Assembly: GCA_030248215.1 (NCBI GenBank)
Contig: JASANG010001414.1
Location: 582,501-646,500 of the forward strand
Length of the DNA stretch: 64,000 nucleotides
Source of the DNA: Enoplolaimus lenunculus
Lineage: Eukaryota > Nematoda > Enoplea > Enoplida > Thoracostomopsidae
Direction of reading: 5' to 3'
How positions within the stretch are numbered: the first letter of the stretch is position 1; each line of letters starts with the position of its first letter. The position numbers were made by a program, and so were the translations under genes. Under the pieces are notes generated by a model. That model ran no database searches, was not told where the DNA came from, and saw only the letters and a program-made list of their open reading frames with translations. This document shows positions 63,094 through 64,000 of the stretch, piece by piece.

Positions 63094-64000
63094 TCGATTG
63101 GAAGAGTTATAAAAAAAAGTGATTAAATAAACAAGTATGGGGGAACCAATACTGGCATGATATACATTTTAAACCTTGGTACTATGTCATGCCTCATCTA
63201 TTCATCCTTTATACAAAACAAATTTCAAAACAATTGTATCAGGTTTGCCAATACACCATAATTCATGAAAAATTTGACCAAAAATACAGCGCAAGAAGGT
63301 AATTTAATATTGTGCCACCATCTGATTGGTTCAGTTTACCAAGCCACCATTTGATTGGTTCAATTTACCAAATAGTTGCTTAAAAGTCGCCAGTTTCACC
63401 GTCGCAGCCAAGATTTCATTTCGCAAGGGTATATAATCTGACGCCGAAGAATGCTGCAAATGAACGTGGCGAACCAAAAAATTTGTCACAACTATAGAAC
63501 TATATATAGGCTAGTCTAGAATGTATCAGACTATTTTTAGCTTATTTTCAGTTTAGTTTTGGGGGTGTATATAAAAGCTATACCCGATTTGAATATGTCG
63601 TCGGCTAGTTTTGCCAAAAACAACAAAAATTTACGCAAATGAAGCGGTCACCCTGGTTTGACTTTTATTTAAATAAATCAGAAATGTTGCTAAATGTGTG
63701 TGTCTAAAAATGTTCTGGTAGCCAAGTAAACAACGTTCACATGAAAACGTAAACATTAATATTTTGGCGTGAAAACACTTTCGAAGCTTCGCTTTTATTG
63801 CGTGTTTTAAAGCCATTTTTAGACATTCTATTAAAAATGGTTCTGGTCTGCGGCAGAGGCTAATTGGTTGTTTACCTTTAAACTACAACATGACCCCGGT
63901 CTTGCCCACTAATGTATTTGATGTCCCACATTTAAATATAGAAACCTCCTTTACTAAGGCTTTTGTGTGTAATGCTCTCAGCGCAGTGGCGCTTTGCTCA
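63094..64000. other. Gene-free right end
   Basis: A short duplicated phrase 'accatctgattggttcagtt' / 'accatttgattggttcaatt' occurs at about 63318-63365. Two TATA-like runs (near 63430 and 63566) could mark a plus-strand promoter, but no exon is seen before the window ends. Confidence 0.4.

Noticed and set aside
63425-63575. TATA-like promoters (gtatataatc, gtatataaaa)
   Set aside because: In an AT-rich genome such runs are common, and no start exon follows before the window ends.

Overview
This is an AT-rich eukaryotic window, most likely from a nematode. Three things point there. Perfect short runs of the nematode telomere hexamer TTAGGC recur throughout. The alpha-tubulin N-terminus ([16 protein letters not shown]) is of nematode type. 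A large secreted protein is built from short Cys-rich modules ending in CC, as in nematode extracellular proteins. Genes have many small exons with GT-AG introns of about 0.3-2.4 kb, and those introns and the intergenic DNA are packed with short non-autonomous DNA transposons (MITEs). The large introns and repeat load would suit a repeat-rich non-Caenorhabditis lineage; the species cannot be read from the sequence.

All four genes I can support lie on the minus strand. (1) 5839-9194: a complete or nearly complete APE1/ExoIII-family AP endonuclease in six coding exons. (2) 15822-23090: a divergent alpha-tubulin in nine coding exons plus an unlocated ATG exon. (3) 27993-51620: a 20-exon, about 1,229-residue secreted modular protein with roughly one Cys module per exon and almost all introns in phase 1. 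(4) 59298-62056: a three-exon secreted Cys-containing protein of about 498 residues that I do not recognise. I joined exons by checking GT/AG borders and reading phase at each junction, and every junction of genes 1-3 is in phase.

Between and inside the genes are at least seven repeat families. Family A is a TA-flanked, Tc1/mariner-like MITE of about 440 bp. Family B is a hAT-like MITE with 8-bp target duplications whose interior carries TTAGGC runs. Family C has 'CCCTATTCACA' ends and GCAAGTT-rich arms. Family D has 'AGGGTTGCGCTATA' ends enclosing GC-rich minisatellites. Family E has ends reading 'GGCCCGTAGCCAGCTC'. Family F has ends 'CCCATATTCTCAAATGTG'. Family G has ends 'CAGGGTGCAACCGGAATT' with CCGGAG-rich interiors. 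A piggyBac-like MITE flanked by TTAA and a second repeat each carry a tRNA-like Pol III promoter region.

The most striking structures are an inverted duplication of about 0.9 kb at 13.8-14.7 kb, in which one arm holds a MITE and the other keeps the empty TTAA site; the telomere-hexamer-bearing hAT MITE family; and two local duplications in the modular gene that copied part of an exon or its 5' splice site. I saw no retroviral, LTR, Polinton or LINE coding sequence. No gene could be supported in 1-5.8 kb, 9.2-15.8 kb, 23.1-28.0 kb, 51.6-59.3 kb or 62.1-64.0 kb.
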